Part shown: in pieces, positions 41,181 to 50,209 of the stretch
Numbering within the stretch: position 1 is the stretch's first letter
Layout of the letters: each line of letters begins with the position of its first letter
DNA from: Marinihelvus fidelis
GTDB taxonomy: Bacteria > Pseudomonadota > Gammaproteobacteria > Xanthomonadales > SZUA-36
Assembly: GCF_008725655.1 (NCBI RefSeq)
Contig: NZ_VYXP01000003.1
Location: 1-64,000 of the forward strand
Length of the DNA stretch: 64,000 nucleotides
Reading direction: 5' to 3'
Notes under the pieces: generated by a model
The model's input: only the letters and a program-made list of their open reading frames with translations
Databases searched by the model: none
What the model was told of the DNA's origin: nothing
Translations under genes and position numbers: made by a program

Positions 41181-41723
41181 ATGCTCATACCTATCCTGAT
41201 TTTCCTCGCCCTCGGCCTGGCCTTCGGCCTGGCGCTGGGCTGGACGGCCCGGCGCTTCAAAGTCGAGTCGGACCCGGTGGTCGACCAGATCGACGCCCTG
41301 TTGCCACAAACCCAGTGCGCCCAGTGCGGCTTTCCCGGCTGCCGCCCCTACGCCGAGGCCATCGCCGCCGACCAGGCCGATATCAACCAGTGCCCGCCCG
41401 GTGGCGAAGCCGGCATCCGTGCGCTGGCCGAGTTGCTGGGGCGCGAGCCCAAGCCGCTTAACCCGGAAAATGGCGAAGAGCAGCCCAAGCGGGTCGCCGT
41501 CATCGACGAGTCGGTCTGCATCGGTTGCACGCTGTGTATCCAGGCCTGCCCCGTCGACGCCATAGTCGGCGCCGCCAAGCTGATGCATACCGTGATCGCC
41601 GACGAATGCACCGGCTGCGACCTGTGCCTGCCACCCTGCCCCGTTGACTGCATCGCCATGGTCGAGCCGGAGCCGGACTTTACCGAGTGGCGCCGCCCAT
41701 CGCCTGCGGGAACGGCGACATGA
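41181..41723 (+). CDS. rsxB: Electron transport complex ferredoxin subunit RsxB
   Basis: A 180-aa subunit anchored by an N-terminal helix ([20 protein letters not shown]). A 4Fe-4S domain follows ([20 protein letters not shown], with a further Cys in INQCPPG), then two ferredoxin 4Fe-4S motifs ([16 protein letters not shown] and [15 protein letters not shown]). These relay electrons between RsxC and the membrane subunits. It ends in an ATGA overlap with rsxC. Confidence 0.96.
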   Translation: MLIPILIFLALGLAFGLALGWTARRFKVESDPVVDQIDALLPQTQCAQCGFPGCRPYAEAIAADQADINQCPPGGEAGIRALAELLGREPKPLNPENGEEQPKRVAVIDESVCIGCTLCIQACPVDAIVGAAKLMHTVIADECTGCDLCLPPCPVDCIAMVEPEPDFTEWRRPSPAGTAT

Positions 41724-43306
41724 TTCTCGACGAAGTGAACGCCGTGGGCGAGCGCCTGCACCGCTTTCCGGGCGGGTTGCGGCTTCGCCATCACAAGCAG
41801 GTCGCTTGCCAGCAACCGGTCGAGCGGCCGCCGCTGCCGGCCGTGCTGGTGGTGCCGATGCGCCAGCAGGCCGGGCCCGAGGCGACGCCGGTGGTCAGCG
41901 TAGGTGACCCGGTGCTGAAAGGGCAGCTCATTGGCGGCGACCCATCCGGCCTGGGCGCGCGCGTGCATGCGCCCTCCTCGGGGCGGGTCACGGCGGTCGA
42001 GCAGCGGCGTATCGGCCACCCCACGGGGCAGACGGGTACCTGCGTGGTGATCAAAACCGACGGCCTCGATGAATGGCCCCCCACCGAGCCGGTCCCGGAC
42101 TGGCGCGAAGCCTGTGCCGTCGACCTGCAGGCACAGATCCAGGCCGCCGGCGTGGTCGGCCTGGGGGGCGCGGTCTTTCCCACCGATCGCAAACTGGACG
42201 GCGGCCGCGCCGCCGGCATCCACACGGTCATCATCAACGGCGCGGAGTGTGAGCCGTGGATCGCCTGCGACGAGATGCTGATGCGCGAGCATCCGCGCCG
42301 GGTCGTAACCGGCACGCTGGTGCTGATGCGCGCCGCGGGCGCCGAACACGGCGTCATCGCCATCGAGGACCAGATGGGCGCGGTGGGCGCCGCGCTGGAA
42401 CGGGCGGCCGTTGAACTGGGCGATGACCGTGTCCGCGTGGTGCGTATTCCGACCATCTACCCCGAAGGGGGTGAGCGACAACTGATACAGACCCTGACCG
42501 GGCTGGAAGTCCCGGCCGGCGGCCTGCCGCAGGACCTGGGCATTCTCTGCCAGAACGTGGCCACCGCCGACGCGGCCCGCGCTGCGGTCATTGATGGCCA
42601 GCCACTGCTGGAGCGCAATGTCACGGTGACCGGCAACGGCGTGGCCCGGCCCCGTGTCCTGCGCGCCCTGCTGGGCACGCCCGTGGGCGAGCTGGTGACC
42701 GCCGCGGGTGGCTACACGCCGGGTGCCGCGCGCCTGGTGATCGGCGGCCCGATGATGGGCTACGCCCTGCACGATGACAGCGAGCCGGTGGTCAAGGCCA
42801 CGAACTGCGTGCTGGTCCTGGACCAGGCCGAGATCCGGCCGACACAGCCGGAAATGCCGTGTATCCGCTGTGGCGAATGCGCCCGCGTGTGCCCGGCGCG
42901 GCTGATGCCGCAGGACCTGCAGTTCTTCATCCGCTCCGGGCAACTGGACAGCGCCACCGATATCGGCCTTGAAGCCTGTATCGAGTGCGGTTGCTGTGAT
43001 GCGGTCTGCCCCAGCCACATCCCGCTGGCCGAGTGGTTCCGTCATGGCAAGGCCGAGAGCCGTCACCAGGCCCGTGAGCGCGCGTTTGCCGACCGCGCAC
43101 GGGAACGACACCAGGCCCGCGAGGCCCGGCTTGAGCAGGCGAAAGCGGAGAAGGCCGCCCGCATGGCGCGGCGCAAGCTGAAACTCGTCAGCGATGACGA
43201 GCGCAAGCGCCAGGTTGCCCGCGCCATCGAACGCGCCAAGGCCGCGCGTGAGAAACAGGCCGGCGCGCCACCATCCACGCCGCGCGACGGGGAGCCGGAC
43301 GAATGA
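41720..43306 (+). CDS. rsxC: Electron transport complex subunit RsxC
   Basis: A 528-aa peripheral subunit that binds NADH and FMN. Visible parts are an N-terminal sandwich ([14 protein letters not shown]), the nucleotide/FMN region [16 protein letters not shown] and [16 protein letters not shown], and two 4Fe-4S motifs ([15 protein letters not shown] and [16 protein letters not shown]). The C-terminal tail is about 90 residues of Ala/Arg/Lys/Glu-rich helix. That is much shorter than the repeat tail of E. coli RsxC (740 aa), so this is a compact version. The ATG at 41720 overlaps rsxB. The 33 upstream in-frame bases are rsxB coding. Confidence 0.95.
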   Translation: MILDEVNAVGERLHRFPGGLRLRHHKQVACQQPVERPPLPAVLVVPMRQQAGPEATPVVSVGDPVLKGQLIGGDPSGLGARVHAPSSGRVTAVEQRRIGHPTGQTGTCVVIKTDGLDEWPPTEPVPDWREACAVDLQAQIQAAGVVGLGGAVFPTDRKLDGGRAAGIHTVIINGAECEPWIACDEMLMREHPRRVVTGTLVLMRAAGAEHGVIAIEDQMGAVGAALERAAVELGDDRVRVVRIPTIYPEGGERQLIQTLTGLEVPAGGLPQDLGILCQNVATADAARAAVIDGQPLLERNVTVTGNGVARPRVLRALLGTPVGELVTAAGGYTPGAARLVIGGPMMGYALHDDSEPVVKATNCVLVLDQAEIRPTQPEMPCIRCGECARVCPARLMPQDLQFFIRSGQLDSATDIGLEACIECGCCDAVCPSHIPLAEWFRHGKAESRHQARERAFADRARERHQAREARLEQAKAEKAARMARRKLKLVSDDERKRQVARAIERAKAAREKQAGAPPSTPRDGEPDE

Positions 43307-44334
43307 CGCGCGCGTTTTCCAGCGGGCCCGCACCGCATATGCCCGCACCGCCGACGGTGGCCGGAGTCATGACCCAGGTGCTGATTGCACTGGTGCCCGG
43401 GATCATCGCCAGCGCCTGGTTCTTCGGGCCCGGCGTGCTGGTGCAGATCGTGCTGGCGTCGGGTTTCGCGCTGGCCTTCGAGGCGCTGTTTCTGCGCTGT
43501 CGCGGCCGCGCGCTGCAGCCGTTCATCAGCGACGGCTCGGCAGTGGTCACCGCGGTGCTGTTCGCGCTCTGTGTGCCGCCCCTCGCGCCCTGGTGGGTCG
43601 CGGCCATCGGCATGGCCGCGGCGATCGGCCTGGCCAAGCACCTGTATGGCGGCCTGGGCCAGAACCCTTTCAACCCGGCGATGGTCGGCTACGTTGTTGC
43701 CCTGGTCTGCTTTCCCGCGGCGATGACACAGTGGCTGTCACCGCGCGAGATCGCCACTGCCGTCCCCGACCTGGCGGCGGTGCTACAGGCCATTTTCACC
43801 GGCACCCTGCCTGGAACGCTCAGCATTGATGCGGTGACCCGCGCCACGCCGCTGGACAGCCTGAAAACCGGCGTCGAGGCCGGCCGTTTTGTCAGCGAAA
43901 TCCGCCAGTCGCCGGTGTTTGGCGATTTCGGTGGCCGTGGCTGGGAATGGATCGCCAATGCCTACGCGCTCGGCGGCCTGTGGTTGATGTACCGCCGCAT
44001 CATCAGCTGGCACGTGCCGGTGGCGGTCATCGGCAGCGTCCTGCTGATCAGCCTGCCGGCCTGGCTGCTGGACCCGGGCGCCAACCCGGAACCGTTGCAA
44101 CACGTGTTTTCCGGGGGGCTGGTGCTGGGCGCGTTCTTTATCGCCACCGACCCCGTGAGTGGTTGCGCCAGCCCGCGCGGGCGACTCATCTTTGGCGCCG
44201 GCGTCGGCATCATCACGCTGGTGATCCGCCGCTGGGGCGGCTACCCGGACGGCGTGGCTTTCGGAGTTTTGCTGATGAACATGGCGGCGCCGCTGATCGA
44301 CCGCTACACGCGGCCGCGGGTGTACGGACGATGA
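43303..44334 (+). CDS. rsxD: Electron transport complex subunit RsxD
   Basis: A 343-aa, roughly nine-helix membrane subunit homologous to NqrB, carrying a covalent FMN. The flavinylation region reads AVTRATPLDSLKTG, where the second Thr is the expected FMN attachment site. FYIATDPVSG-like sequence (FFIATDPVSGCASPRGR) and YGGLGQNPFNPAMVGY are conserved. It overlaps rsxC by 4 nt and rsxG by 4 nt. Confidence 0.95.
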   Translation: MTRAFSSGPAPHMPAPPTVAGVMTQVLIALVPGIIASAWFFGPGVLVQIVLASGFALAFEALFLRCRGRALQPFISDGSAVVTAVLFALCVPPLAPWWVAAIGMAAAIGLAKHLYGGLGQNPFNPAMVGYVVALVCFPAAMTQWLSPREIATAVPDLAAVLQAIFTGTLPGTLSIDAVTRATPLDSLKTGVEAGRFVSEIRQSPVFGDFGGRGWEWIANAYALGGLWLMYRRIISWHVPVAVIGSVLLISLPAWLLDPGANPEPLQHVFSGGLVLGAFFIATDPVSGCASPRGRLIFGAGVGIITLVIRRWGGYPDGVAFGVLLMNMAAPLIDRYTRPRVYGR

Positions 44335-44960
44335 GTGAAGACAGCGCCCTGCGCAGCGGCCTGACCCTGGCGCTGATTGCCGTGGCCGGCGTCGCGCTGC
44401 TGACCGCCGTGCACATGCTGACCGATGACCGCATCGCGGCGCAGCAGCGTGATGCCGTGGCCCGCCGCCTGGCCCAGGTGCTGGCGCCGGACCGCTACGA
44501 CAACGACCTGCTACACGATGTGATCGAGGTCACCGACCCGGAGACCTTCGGCCACCCGGGCCCGGCGCGCGTCTTTCGCGCCCGCCGGAACGGCGAGCCG
44601 GTCGCCGTAATCATGGAGGTCACGGCCCCGAACGGCTATAACGGCGCCATCGACCTGCTGGTCGGGGTGCTGGCCGATGGCACGGTCAGCGGCGTACGCG
44701 TGGTCAGGCACCGCGAAACCCCGGGGCTGGGTGACCCCATCGAAGCGCGCCGCAGCGACTGGATTACGCGCTTCAACGGCCGCGCCCTGGGCGATCCACC
44801 GGCCGAGGGCTGGGCAGTGCACCGCGACGGCGGCGAGTTCGACCAGTTCACCGGCGCGACCATCACACCGCGCGCGGTGGTCGCCGCCATCCGCCGCGCA
44901 CTGGTCTACGAACAGCAGCACCGACAGGCGCTTTACCAGGGGGACGAGGGCAATGAATGA
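44331..44960 (+). CDS. rsxG: Electron transport complex subunit RsxG
   Basis: A 209-aa protein with one N-terminal membrane helix and a periplasmic FMN-binding domain. The flavin attachment motif appears as DQFTGATITPRAVV, where FMN is linked through a phosphodiester to the Thr of (S/T)GAT. The preceding blocks IDLLVGVLADGTVSGVRVV and HRETPGLGDPIEA match the family. ApbE would be needed to attach flavin; it is not in this window. It starts in an ATGA overlap with rsxD. Confidence 0.95.
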   Translation: MSEDSALRSGLTLALIAVAGVALLTAVHMLTDDRIAAQQRDAVARRLAQVLAPDRYDNDLLHDVIEVTDPETFGHPGPARVFRARRNGEPVAVIMEVTAPNGYNGAIDLLVGVLADGTVSGVRVVRHRETPGLGDPIEARRSDWITRFNGRALGDPPAEGWAVHRDGGEFDQFTGATITPRAVVAAIRRALVYEQQHRQALYQGDEGNE

Positions 44961-45654
44961 CAACGGGCCATCCATGGGCACCCTGTTCACCGACGCGGCA
45001 TGGCGGCAAAACACCGGCCTGGTGGTGTTGCTGGGCCTGTGCCCCTTGCTGGCCGTGTCCGGCACCGTCATCAACGGACTGGGCCTGGGCCTGGCGACCA
45101 CGTTCGTGTTGTTGGTCTCCAACCTGTCGGTGTCGCTACTACGCGGCTGGCTGCGCCCGGAGATCCGCATTCCCGCATTCGTGCTGATCATCGCCTCGGC
45201 AGTCACCGCCATCGACCTGCTGATGCAGGCCTGGTTCCACGACCTCTACAGCGTACTGGGCATCTTCATTCCATTGATCGTCACCAACTGCGCCATCATC
45301 GGACGCGCCGAGGCATTCGCGGCACGCAACCGCCCGCTGGCCGCCGCCGTCGACGGCATTGGCACCGGGCTGGGTTTCTGTCTGACCCTGGTGGCGCTGG
45401 GTGCGCTGCGCGAACTGGCCGGGCACGGCACGCTGTTCGCCGGCGCGGAGATGATGTTTGGCGACTGGGCCCGGCATATCGAGATTCCGGTCATCCCCAA
45501 TCACCCGGGCTTCCTGCTGGCGATCCTGCCGCCGGGCGCGTTTATCGGCCTGGGCCTGCTGATCGCCGCGCGCAACGCCCTGCTGGCGCGACGCGAGCGG
45601 CGGCAGGCCGAACCCCTGTCCACTGAACGGCCGACGCTGGGAGAACAGGCATGA
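44953..45654 (+). CDS. rsxE: Electron transport complex subunit RsxE
   Basis: A 233-aa six-helix inner-membrane subunit, the inverted-topology partner of RsxA. Conserved parts are NTGLVVLLGLCPLLAVS and IPLIVTNCAIIGRAEAFA, which carry the Cys residues for the shared 2Fe-2S cluster. The start overlaps rsxG by 8 nt and the end overlaps nth by 4 nt, so the whole run from rsxB to nth is translationally linked. Confidence 0.95.
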   Translation: MNDNGPSMGTLFTDAAWRQNTGLVVLLGLCPLLAVSGTVINGLGLGLATTFVLLVSNLSVSLLRGWLRPEIRIPAFVLIIASAVTAIDLLMQAWFHDLYSVLGIFIPLIVTNCAIIGRAEAFAARNRPLAAAVDGIGTGLGFCLTLVALGALRELAGHGTLFAGAEMMFGDWARHIEIPVIPNHPGFLLAILPPGAFIGLGLLIAARNALLARRERRQAEPLSTERPTLGEQA

Positions 45655-46304
45655 ACGCCGCCGACCGCCACGAGTTTTTCCGCCGCCTGCGTGAGCACGA
45701 CCCGAAACCGACCACGGAATTGAACTACGACTCCGCGTTCGAGTTGCTGATCGCCGTGATCCTGTCCGCGCAGGCCACCGATGTCGGCGTCAACAAGGCC
45801 ACCGCGCGCCTGTTCCCGGTGGCCAACACGCCGCAGGCGATTCTCGACCTGGGCCTGGACGGGCTGAAGTCCTATGTCCGCACCATCGGGCTGTATAACG
45901 CCAAGGCCACCAATATCATCGCCACCTGTGAAATCCTGCTGCGCGAGCATGGCGGCGAAGTGCCACAGACCCGCGAAGCGCTACAGGCCCTGCCCGGCGT
46001 CGGCCGAAAGACCGCCAACGTGGTCCTGAACACGGCCTTCGGGCAGCCCACCATGGCTGTCGACACGCATATCTTCCGCGTCTCCAACCGCACCGGCCTG
46101 GCGCCCGGCAAGACCCCGCTGGCCGTGGAAAAGAAGCTGCTGAAGAACGTGCCCGCCGAGTTTCTCCAGGACGCCCATCACTGGCTGATCCTGCACGGGC
46201 GCTACACCTGCATCGCCCGCAAGCCCAAATGCGGCGAATGCCTGGTGGCCGACCTGTGCCGCCACGCAAAGGCCGAGGCGCGCAAGGCCGCGCGGGCCCA
46301 ATAG
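45651..46304 (+). CDS. nth: Endonuclease III
   Basis: A 217-aa bifunctional DNA glycosylase/AP lyase that removes oxidised pyrimidines. The helix-hairpin-helix is LPGVGRKTANVVLNTAFG with the catalytic Lys, and the catalytic Asp is in VDTHIFRVSNR. The 4Fe-4S loop C-x6-C-x2-C-x5-C reads CIARKPKCGECLVADLC. Length matches E. coli Nth (211). It closes the rsx operon, as in E. coli. Confidence 0.97.
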   Translation: MNAADRHEFFRRLREHDPKPTTELNYDSAFELLIAVILSAQATDVGVNKATARLFPVANTPQAILDLGLDGLKSYVRTIGLYNAKATNIIATCEILLREHGGEVPQTREALQALPGVGRKTANVVLNTAFGQPTMAVDTHIFRVSNRTGLAPGKTPLAVEKKLLKNVPAEFLQDAHHWLILHGRYTCIARKPKCGECLVADLCRHAKAEARKAARAQ

Positions 46305-46347
46305 CCCCCGACCTTCGTCCTGTCGCCGAAATGGCTCCGCCCAGCCC

Positions 46348-46368
46348 TTCGGTGCCGAACATTCGGCA
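46348..46368. promoter_or_regulatory. Overlapping inverted repeats upstream of the RiPP operon
   Basis: The segment reads TTCGG-TG-CCGAA-CA-TTCGG, with a 12-nt inverted repeat (46348-46359) overlapping a 16-nt one (46353-46368, TGCCGAA/TTCGGCA). It lies in the 249-nt gap between nth and the precursor gene. It may be an operator or a pair of exclusive hairpins. The rest of the gap shows no clear sigma-70 promoter. Confidence 0.4.
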
Positions 46369-46513
46369 ATCAATGTAATCATCTTCCATGGATGCCGGTC
46401 TGTTGACCTGACCGACCCCGGCGCGTACCCAGGCCCCTGGTTCTGCTAGGCTTGGGCGAACGGCGCGGTCGATTTTCGCGAACAGATCGCGCCCAGGCGC
46501 ATGGCGCCGTACC

Positions 46514-46528
46514 CGGGGGTTGCCCCCG
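46514..46528 (+). other. GC hairpin just upstream of the precursor Shine-Dalgarno
   Basis: CGGGGG (46514-46519), loop TTG and CCCCCG (46523-46528) form a very stable 6-bp hairpin about 13 nt before the GGAGG ribosome-binding site of the gene at 46554. It could protect the 5' end of the mRNA or modulate initiation. Confidence 0.45.
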
Positions 46529-46553
46529 ACAACCTGAAATGGAGGTTCTACCC

Positions 46554-46889
46554 ATGACCAAGAAAACCAACCTGATCAAGCCCGTTTCCACCATTGCCGG
46601 TTTCGCACTGGTGTCTACCCTGGCCCTGGGCGGCAACGCCATGGCCGCTGAAGCCGATTTTGAACTGGCCGACCTCGAGCAGGGCTACATGGTCGCCGGC
46701 GAAGACAAGGACAAGGAAGGCAAGTGCGGCGAAGGCAAATGCGGTGACAAGGAAGGCAAGGACAAGGACGGCAAGTGCGGTGAAGGCAAGTGCGGCGACA
46801 AGGAAGGCAAGGACAAGGACGGCAAGTGTGGTGAAGGCAAGTGCGGCGACAAGGAAGACAAGGGTGAAGAAGGCAGCTGCGGCGCCTGA
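46554..46889 (+). CDS. Secreted Cys-rich RiPP precursor, HvfA-like
   Basis: A 111-aa precursor. A Sec signal peptide ([20 protein letters not shown], ending GGNAMA) is followed by a leader-like stretch ([18 protein letters not shown]). The core is three 17-residue repeats (residues 55-105) plus EGSCGA. It has seven Cys (58, 63, 75, 80, 92, 97, 109): four EGKCG, two DGKCG and one EGSCG. EGKCG cysteines are the known targets of MNIO enzymes in Haemophilus HvfA-type peptides, which become copper-binding heterocycles. GGAGG lies 8 nt before the ATG. Lys/Asp/Glu/Gly make up almost all of the rest of the core. Confidence 0.88.
   Translation: MTKKTNLIKPVSTIAGFALVSTLALGGNAMAAEADFELADLEQGYMVAGEDKDKEGKCGEGKCGDKEGKDKDGKCGEGKCGDKEGKDKDGKCGEGKCGDKEDKGEEGSCGA
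46716..46868 (+). repeat. Three 51-nt tandem repeats encoding the peptide core
   Basis: Three in-frame 51-nt units encode (E/D)[12 protein letters not shown](G/D)K(D/G)(K/E). Units 2 and 3 differ from each other by only a few bases. The third unit decays at its end before the final EGSCG. Such repeats expand or contract by slippage, so core length may vary between strains. Confidence 0.9.
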
Positions 46890-46915
46890 TTACCCGGCCT
46901 GGCCCGATTCCTGAA

Positions 46916-47797
46916 ATGAACCGTAAGACCTACCCTGTTTCCGGAACGGGACTGGGACTGAGGCGGGCCCTGCTGGGCCCGCTTCAGGCCTTGCCGCCCG
47001 GCCAGCTGGAGCGCGCCATCGACTTCATGGAAGTGGCGCCCGAGAACTGGATCGGCGTGGGTGGCCGCCGTGGCAAGGCGCTGCGTGCGTTCACCGAACG
47101 TTTTCCGTTTGTCTGCCATGGCCTGTCGCTGTCGCTGGGTGGCCCCGCGCCGCTGGACGAGACCCTGCTGCGGCGCATCCGTGACTTCCTCGACGAGCAC
47201 GACATCCGCTGCTACACCGAGCATCTGAGCTACTGCAGCGACGCCGGCCAGCTCTATGACCTGATGCCGATTCCGTTCACGGCCGAGGCGGTTGAATGGG
47301 TGGCCGCGCGCATCCGCCGCGCGCAGGACATCCTGGGCCGGCGCATTGGCATCGAAAACGTCTCGTACTATGCCGCGCCCGGCGCGGAAATGAGTGAATC
47401 CGAATTCATCAACGCGGTGGTCCGCGAGGCCGACTGCGACCTGTTGCTGGACGTCAACAATATCTACGTCAACGCCATTAACCACGGCTACGACGCGGCG
47501 GCGTTCCTGCGCAGCATGCCCGGGGACCGCGTGGTCTACGGCCATATCGCTGGGCACTTCGAGGAAGCCGAAGACCTGCGCGTGGATACCCACGGCGCTG
47601 CCGTCATCGACGGCGTCTGGTCGTTGCTGGACCAGGCCTACGAGGCCTTCGGCGTCTACCCTACCCTGCTGGAGCGCGACTTCAACTTTCCGGATATCGA
47701 CGAACTGCTGGCGGAAACCGCGATGATCCGCGCCGCGCAGTCACGTGCTCAGCCTGCTCATGTTGCCGCAACGGGGGCAGAACGCGCCCATGGCTGA
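46916..47797 (+). CDS. MNIO-family (DUF692) multinuclear iron oxidase, HvfB/BufB-like
   Basis: A 293-aa TIM-barrel enzyme of the MNIO family, which uses two or three iron ions and O2 to modify Cys in precursor peptides. Metal-ligand motifs in order are [68 protein letters not shown] and [10 protein letters not shown]. All the expected His, Glu and Asp positions look intact. It lies 26 nt after the precursor and overlaps the partner gene by 8 nt. The precursor makes the modification of EGKCG cysteines the obvious role. The exact product is not readable from sequence. Confidence 0.92.
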   Translation: MNRKTYPVSGTGLGLRRALLGPLQALPPGQLERAIDFMEVAPENWIGVGGRRGKALRAFTERFPFVCHGLSLSLGGPAPLDETLLRRIRDFLDEHDIRCYTEHLSYCSDAGQLYDLMPIPFTAEAVEWVAARIRRAQDILGRRIGIENVSYYAAPGAEMSESEFINAVVREADCDLLLDVNNIYVNAINHGYDAAAFLRSMPGDRVVYGHIAGHFEEAEDLRVDTHGAAVIDGVWSLLDQAYEAFGVYPTLLERDFNFPDIDELLAETAMIRAAQSRAQPAHVAATGAERAHG

Positions 47798-48554
47798 GCG
47801 CCTGGCCCAGCAACTCAACGACTTTGCGGCCCACGTGCGCAGCCCACACCTGCACCCGCCGCCGGATGACGTCGAAGACCGGCGCATGGCCATCTACCGC
47901 GACCTGTACCGGCGCAACCTGGCGTCGTTTATCGAGGGCAGCTTTCCGGTGCTTTACCGGCTCCTGGATGAGGACAAGTGGCGAACTTTAATTCGCGATT
48001 TTTCAGACACCCATCGTTGCCAGACACCGCTGTTTCCGGAGATTCCCCGGGAGTTCCTGCGCTACCTTCAGGACGAACGGGGCGAGCAACCGGATGATCC
48101 GCCATTCCTGCTGGAACTGGCCCATTACGAGTGGGTGGAACTGGCCCTGGACCTGGACCCGCAGGACCTTGAAGCCATCCCCGCCCAAGCCGACGGCGAC
48201 CTGGTCGACGGCGTCCCCGTGCTTTCGCCGCTGGCCTGGCCCCTGGCCTACCGCTACCCGGTGCACGAGATCCGCCCCGAGTTCCAGCCCGACAGCCCCC
48301 CGGCCGAACCAACGCTGCTATTGGTTTACCGTGACCGCGGCGACCGGGTGCGTTTCACCCGGCTCAACCCGCTGACCGCGGGCCTGCTGGCCGAACTGCA
48401 GGCCAACCCCGACCACACCGGCCGCCAGGCCATCACGGCCGTGGCCAGGGCCAACGGTCACCCCGATCCCGACGCGATGGTCGAGGCCGGCACCCGGTTG
48501 CTGGGCGGCCTGCGCGAGCGCGATGTCATTCTTGGCGCGCGCCCCGACCCTTAA
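47790..48554 (+). CDS. DUF2063 partner protein of the MNIO enzyme, HvfC/BufC-like
   Basis: A 254-aa protein with an N-terminal DUF2063 domain ([46 protein letters not shown]) and a C-terminal winged-helix-like part. In related systems this protein binds the precursor leader and forms a complex with the MNIO enzyme. It may also recruit the substrate in the cytosol before export. The ATG at 47790 overlaps the MNIO stop by 8 nt. An upstream GTG at 47745 is the alternative start. Confidence 0.87.
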   Translation: MAERLAQQLNDFAAHVRSPHLHPPPDDVEDRRMAIYRDLYRRNLASFIEGSFPVLYRLLDEDKWRTLIRDFSDTHRCQTPLFPEIPREFLRYLQDERGEQPDDPPFLLELAHYEWVELALDLDPQDLEAIPAQADGDLVDGVPVLSPLAWPLAYRYPVHEIRPEFQPDSPPAEPTLLLVYRDRGDRVRFTRLNPLTAGLLAELQANPDHTGRQAITAVARANGHPDPDAMVEAGTRLLGGLRERDVILGARPDP

Positions 48555-48571
48555 ACCACCAGGAGAACCCC

Positions 48572-49258
48572 ATGGCCCTCTTCGACCTTTATGACGGGTT
48601 GACCGCCCGCCTGCGCACCGCCGGCGAGGCCGTCTGGCCACTGGCCCTGCGCGCCATCCTGTTCTGGGAGTTCTGGGAAGCCGGCATCACCAAGTATCGC
48701 GGTGAGAACTGGTTTGCGGACATCCCCTGGGCCGACTGGCAGAAGGGTTTCCCGGCGCCATTCGAATGGCTGCCGGTGAGCCTGAACTGGACCCTGGCGA
48801 CCTGGGGCGAGATCGTGTTCTCGGTGATGCTGCTGCTGGGTTTGTTCACGCGCTTCGCCGCGGTGTCCTTGCTGGTCATCACCGCGGTCGCGACGGCCGC
48901 CGTGCACTGGCCGGCCGAATGGGATGGACTGGCCGGGCTCTGGCAGGGCTATGTCATCAGCGCCGATGGCGCAGGCAACTACAAGCTGCCCCTGCTGTTC
49001 ACGGTCATGCTGTTGCCACTGGTGTTCCACGGCGCTGGCACGCTGAGCCTGGACCGGCTGCTGGTCGCCCTAACCCACCGCACCGACCGGTTGGACGACC
49101 GCACGGCCGACCTGCAGGCCACCGGCCTGGCGCTGGCCGTGATCGGGCTGGTGCTGGTATGGGTGGTGCCGGCCTGGGGCGGCGTAGCGCTGGGCCTGGC
49201 GGCGCTGGCGCTGATTTTCCCCCAGTTCATGGGCAACCCGTTACGGCCGAATTTCTGA
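48572..49258 (+). CDS. DoxX-family membrane protein, HvfD-like
   Basis: A 228-aa protein with four or five transmembrane segments ([41 protein letters not shown] and a C-terminal pair). DoxX proteins are small quinone- or redox-linked membrane proteins. One is a standard fourth member of HvfABCD-type operons, where its role is unknown. GGAG precedes the ATG. It ends the operon and overlaps the convergent TraB/GumN gene by 18 nt. Confidence 0.85.
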   Translation: MALFDLYDGLTARLRTAGEAVWPLALRAILFWEFWEAGITKYRGENWFADIPWADWQKGFPAPFEWLPVSLNWTLATWGEIVFSVMLLLGLFTRFAAVSLLVITAVATAAVHWPAEWDGLAGLWQGYVISADGAGNYKLPLLFTVMLLPLVFHGAGTLSLDRLLVALTHRTDRLDDRTADLQATGLALAVIGLVLVWVVPAWGGVALGLAALALIFPQFMGNPLRPNF

Positions 49259-50155
49259 CGCCTCATCGAGCCCATTCAATGGCAGTGCGAGCGGTTTGAG
49301 TTCGAAGCCCGCGCGGCCTAGCCCTTGCACCAGTCCGGTCTCGCCGGGCAGGTGCAACGCGCCGACGGCGATAAACGTGCAACCCTCCCGCAGCAGCGGT
49401 ACGGCGTTGTTAACCATGCGCTCATTACGCCGGTCAATGCCCTCGGCCTGGAAGTAGGCCTGGGTTTCCGCGCTCAGCGTGGCCATCTGCTCGTCGGATT
49501 CGGCCAGCAGGCTGGCCATCGAGCCTTCCAGGTAGGTGTCCACAAGCCCGGTATGAATCTCGGCTACGCGGTCGACCTCGGCGACGGCCTGGTCAAGCAT
49601 CTCGATCTGGGCCTCCACGGTCAGCTCTTCCATGAACGCGAGCTGCTGCTCCAGCGTCTCCAGGCCGACGACGTCCAGGCCTGCGCCTGCGGCGCGCAGC
49701 GACAGCGAGAAGTCCATGAACAACCCGGAGCGCGGCGGCGGCATGCTCAGCATCATCATCACCGCCCAGGGCTTCAGGCGTCGCGCCGCGAACTCCGGCA
49801 CGCCATATCCGGCCAGCGCCGCCGTGACCTGCTCGAACCGTTGCTGGCCGAGCATGGCGGCCAGGTCCTGGCCCTCGGGCAACTGCATCGTCCGGGTCAG
49901 CTCGGCCATGGTCGGCAGGTCGGGTACCAGTTCCATGGCGAAGGTTTCACAGCTTCCCAGCGTGTCCAGGAAGGACTCTGTGTAATCGAGCACGCGCGGG
50001 TCCTCGCTATGCACGGTCCCCAGCAGGTAGCCCGCCGTCTCTCCATCACGCTCGACGGCCCAGTACAGCGCGTCCGCCCGGGCCGTGCCGGCGCCCACGC
50101 ATAGCCCCAGCACCAGGGCGAGCCCGACTACGGCATGTTTCCGTATGCTGATCAT
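49241..50155 (-). CDS. TraB/GumN-family periplasmic protein
   Basis: A 304-aa exported protein with a signal peptide (ending GAGTARA) and a TraB/GumN (erythromycin esterase/Tiki-like) fold. The family motifs are [24 protein letters not shown], a central helical region with PWAVMMMLS and the C-terminal [17 protein letters not shown]. The GTVH and GALH His residues belong to the putative metalloprotease site described for Tiki relatives. Bacterial function is unknown. It is convergent with the MNIO cluster and divergent from rnt. Confidence 0.88.
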   Translation of the reverse strand: MISIRKHAVVGLALVLGLCVGAGTARADALYWAVERDGETAGYLLGTVHSEDPRVLDYTESFLDTLGSCETFAMELVPDLPTMAELTRTMQLPEGQDLAAMLGQQRFEQVTAALAGYGVPEFAARRLKPWAVMMMLSMPPPRSGLFMDFSLSLRAAGAGLDVVGLETLEQQLAFMEELTVEAQIEMLDQAVAEVDRVAEIHTGLVDTYLEGSMASLLAESDEQMATLSAETQAYFQAEGIDRRNERMVNNAVPLLREGCTFIAVGALHLPGETGLVQGLGRAGFELKPLALPLNGLDEASEIRP

Positions 50156-50209
50156 GGCAAACTATGCACTCCGCACGTTTTCACGCTTTCCATCCGACAA
50201 GGATTCATT

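Noticed and set aside
46716-46868. Repeats considered as a CRISPR-like or non-coding repeat array
   Set aside because: The unit is 51 nt with no spacers and keeps the reading frame perfectly, so it is a coding repeat.
46554-46889. Cys-rich protein considered as a simple metallothionein
   Set aside because: It carries a secretion signal and sits before MNIO and DUF2063 genes, and the Cys occur only in EGKCG-type motifs, which fits a RiPP precursor better.
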